Position numbers and translations under genes: made by a program
Part shown: positions 4,885 through 6,573 of the stretch, one piece after another
How positions within the stretch are numbered: position 1 is the first letter of the stretch
How the letters are laid out: every line of letters starts with the position of its first letter
NCBI GenBank assembly: GCA_029555885.1
Contig: JAKPQT010000462.1
Span: 1-6,573 of the forward strand
Length of the DNA: 6,573 nucleotides
Reading direction: 5' to 3'
DNA from: Chloroflexota bacterium
GTDB lineage: Bacteria > Chloroflexota > Anaerolineae > CG2-30-64-16
Notes under the pieces: model-generated
The model's database searches: none
What the model was told of the DNA's origin: nothing
Seen by the model: only the letters and a program-made list of their open reading frames with translations

Positions 4885-6573
4885 TCAGCCTGCTGCAGGG
4901 GGCGTGTGCTGGGGAGGTGCACCGTCGTGCTGATAGGCGGGCACGAGGATGCGGAAGGAGGCCTCGAGTGCGGCCGTGTCGCCGCGATAGGCGGCCTCGA
5001 TCAGCCGCGCGACCTCCGGCTCCAGGAGGTCCTGCCGGCCGTTCTGCGCGACGAAAATCTTCTCGTGCCGGGTACGGCCATACTCCTCATCGGCTGCGAA
5101 CAGCTCCTCGAACAGCTTCTCGCCGGGGCGCATGCCCGTGAAGCGAATCTCGATATCGTGCTCCGGCTCCAGGCCCGACAGCCGGATCAGGTCGCGCGCC
5201 AGGTCGACGATGCGGACGGGCTGGCCCATGTCGAGCACGAAGACCTCGCCGCCGTGGCCGAGCGCCGCGGCCTGGAGCACGAGCTGGACCGCCTCGGGGA
5301 TGGTCATGAAGTAGCGGCGCACGTCGGGGTGCGTCACCGTGATAGGCCCGCCCGCGGCAATCTGGCGCTGGAAGAAGGGCACGACGCTGCCGCGACTGCC
5401 GAGCACGTTGCCGAAACGCACGGCGACGTAGCTGCAGCCAGTCTGCCGCGCCGCGGCCTCGACGAGCAGCTCCGCGATGCGCTTGGTGACGCCCATGACG
5501 CTGGTCGGGTTGACGGCCTTATCGGTGGAGATGAGGACGAAGCGCTCGACCCCGGCAGCAATACTGGCCTCGACCACGCGCTGCGTGCCCAAGATGTTGT
5601 TGAGCACCGCGTCGACCGCGTTGTCTTCCATCAGCGGGACATGCTTGTGCGCGGCCGCATGGAAGACGATCTCAGGACGGTGCTCCGCAAAGACCGCGGC
5701 CAGGCGTTCGGGGAAGCGGATGTCGGCGATCACGGGTTGCAGGTTGCAAGGTTTAAGGTTGGAAGGTTGGGGGGCGAACCTGGAACTTTCAACCTTCAAC
5801 TCGTTAGAGATGTCGAAGATGCTGTTTTCGCCGTGGCCGAGGAGGATGAGGCTGGCGGGGCTGCAGCGGAGAATCTGGCGGCAGAGCTCGGAGCCGATGG
5901 AGCCGCCCGCGCCGGTGACGAGGACGCGCTTGCCGCGAAGCAGCGCGGCCACCTGGGCCGTATCGGTCTGGATGGGGGCGCGGCGCAGGAGGTCCTCGAT
6001 CTGGACATCGCGCAGTTGCTGGAGGCGGACGGCACCGCCCAGTAGCTCGTAGATGCCGGGCACGGTGCGGGCGCGCACGCCCGCGGCCTCGCAGATCTCC
6101 ACGATCTCGCGGATGGCCGCGCCGGGTGCGCTCGGCATGGCGATGATGACCTGCTCGATATGGTGCTCGCGGGCCAGGTCGGGGATGCGCTCGCGGCCGC
6201 CCAGGACGCGCACGCGCTGGAGCAACATGCCGTGTTTGAGCGGGTCGTCGTCCACAAACCCGAGGGGCACCAGGCCGGTCTGCGGGTTCTGGCGCAGCTC
6301 GCGCAGCACCATCGCGCCGGCCTCGCCCGCACCGGCGATCAGGACGTGCTGGATCGGGCCGCCGGGAGCGCTGTTCTTACGTGCGCGCTGGGCGCCGAGG
6401 GCCCCGGCGCGCAGCGCGAAGCGTGACCCGGCAATGACCGCGAAGGTCACGAGCACGTCGATCAACGGGATGGAGCGCGGGACGCCGGGGGAGAGCAGCG
6501 CAGGGAAGAGGGCCTGTGCGCCGATGAAGAGCGCACCCTGGGCCAGCGCACCGAGTGCAGCGGACCAGACGAG
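4885..6573 (-). CDS. NDP-sugar 4,6-dehydratase, WbpM/PglF/CapD-like, 5' end outside window
   Basis: Membrane-anchored enzyme of the extended SDR family. Relatives convert UDP-GlcNAc (or similar) to a 4-keto-6-deoxy sugar for surface polysaccharide or protein glycosylation. The frame is open to the right edge, so the 562 visible residues lack the N-terminus. TTG at 6465 is an internal leucine, not a start. Visible parts are the end of a membrane region (about 1-56); a first nucleotide-binding domain with VLIAGAGEAG (77-86) and GFVDDDP (105-111); and the catalytic domain with VLVTGAGGSIGSELC (217-231), HAAAHKHVPLME (305-316), STDKAVNPTSVMGVTK (349-364), RFGNVLGSRGSVVPFF and GMRPGEKLFEEL. The usual catalytic tyrosine is methionine (M360, with K364), as in WbpM-type long enzymes. 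About ten extra residues near 259-280 come from a repeat insertion. It is followed after 3 nt by the nucleotidyltransferase-like gene. Exact substrate is unknown. Confidence 0.93.
   Translation of the reverse strand, partial: LVWSAALGALAQGALFIGAQALFPALLSPGVPRSIPLIDVLVTFAVIAGSRFALRAGALGAQRARKNSAPGGPIQHVLIAGAGEAGAMVLRELRQNPQTGLVPLGFVDDDPLKHGMLLQRVRVLGGRERIPDLAREHHIEQVIIAMPSAPGAAIREIVEICEAAGVRARTVPGIYELLGGAVRLQQLRDVQIEDLLRRAPIQTDTAQVAALLRGKRVLVTGAGGSIGSELCRQILRCSPASLILLGHGENSIFDISNELKVESSRFAPQPSNLKPCNLQPVIADIRFPERLAAVFAEHRPEIVFHAAAHKHVPLMEDNAVDAVLNNILGTQRVVEASIAAGVERFVLISTDKAVNPTSVMGVTKRIAELLVEAAARQTGCSYVAVRFGNVLGSRGSVVPFFQRQIAAGGPITVTHPDVRRYFMTIPEAVQLVLQAAALGHGGEVFVLDMGQPVRIVDLARDLIRLSGLEPEHDIEIRFTGMRPGEKLFEELFAADEEYGRTRHEKIFVAQNGRQDLLEPEVARLIEAAYRGDTAALEASFRILVPAYQHDGAPPQHTPPAAG
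5735..5800. repeat. Heptad-type inverted repeat inside the dehydratase gene
   Basis: On the plus strand, 5735-5769 is a run of GGTTGCA / AAGGTTG units. After a short centre, 5784-5800 (AACTTTCAACCTTCAAC) is an imperfect reverse complement of about 5751-5768. The composition and unit type match the intergenic repeat at 1559-1727. It lies in the coding strand of the dehydratase, is kept in frame, and encodes a polar Ser/Pro/Asn/Gln-rich stretch between the conserved ENSIF and PVIADIR blocks. Confidence 0.75.

Noticed and set aside
4825..6045. Open plus-strand frame of 406 codons opposite the dehydratase
   Set aside because: Antisense shadow in high-GC DNA. The opposite strand holds all dehydratase motifs, and no ribosome binding site or recognisable domain supports this frame.
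6463..6465. TTG as the start of the dehydratase
   Set aside because: The frame stays open for 36 more codons to the window edge. Those codons encode a hydrophobic stretch and PRSIPLID, typical of the membrane part of this family, so the gene continues outside.

Overview
This window looks like bacterial chromosome from a high-GC organism (roughly two-thirds G+C by eye). It holds two housekeeping/stress genes on the left and part of a surface-polysaccharide locus on the right. The noncoding DNA is full of short AT-richer simple repeats of the GATTGAAGATTGAA / CAACCTTCAA type, plus CGCGAAGG-type repeats. From memory, such 'filler' repeats are common in genomes and metagenome bins of Chloroflexota (Anaerolineae-like), so that phylum is my best guess. 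The protein sequences do not prove it.

Layout. Positions 1-231 are the upstream region of gdhA: a good extended -10 promoter (TATAAT at 97-102), a leader of about 120 nt with a GC-rich hairpin, and a strong Shine-Dalgarno. 232-1554 (+) encodes an intact hexameric-type glutamate dehydrogenase. 1555-1747 is a repeat mosaic bounded by a near-perfect 31-nt inverted repeat. 1748-2233 (+) encodes a Bcp/PrxQ thioredoxin-dependent peroxiredoxin. It is followed by a CGCGAAG triplet repeat and a convincing intrinsic terminator (2284-2328). 2406-3716 (+) encodes a polytopic membrane protein of the O-antigen ligase/polymerase (Wzy_C) type.

The right half reads on the minus strand. A WbpM/PglF/CapD-like NDP-sugar 4,6-dehydratase enters from the right edge (5' end outside the window) and ends at 4885. 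After 3 nt it is followed by a nucleotidyltransferase-fold gene (NTP_transf_5 type, 4881 to 3723) that is broken by a one-base frameshift near 4344-4347. This two-gene unit converges on the Wzy-like gene. The two opposing TGA stops form the ends of one perfect 12-bp palindrome (3714-3725).

How the genes fit together: the dehydratase would make a nucleotide-activated deoxy-keto sugar, and the Wzy/WaaL-like protein would join or polymerise lipid-linked glycans at the membrane. The nucleotidyltransferase-like protein is a common but biochemically obscure companion of exopolysaccharide loci. GdhA and Bcp appear unrelated to this pathway. I see no mobile element, CRISPR array, RNA gene or clearly novel system. 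The most interesting points are the repeat sequence carried in frame inside the dehydratase gene, the frameshift, and the dyad between the -35 and -10 of the gdhA promoter.
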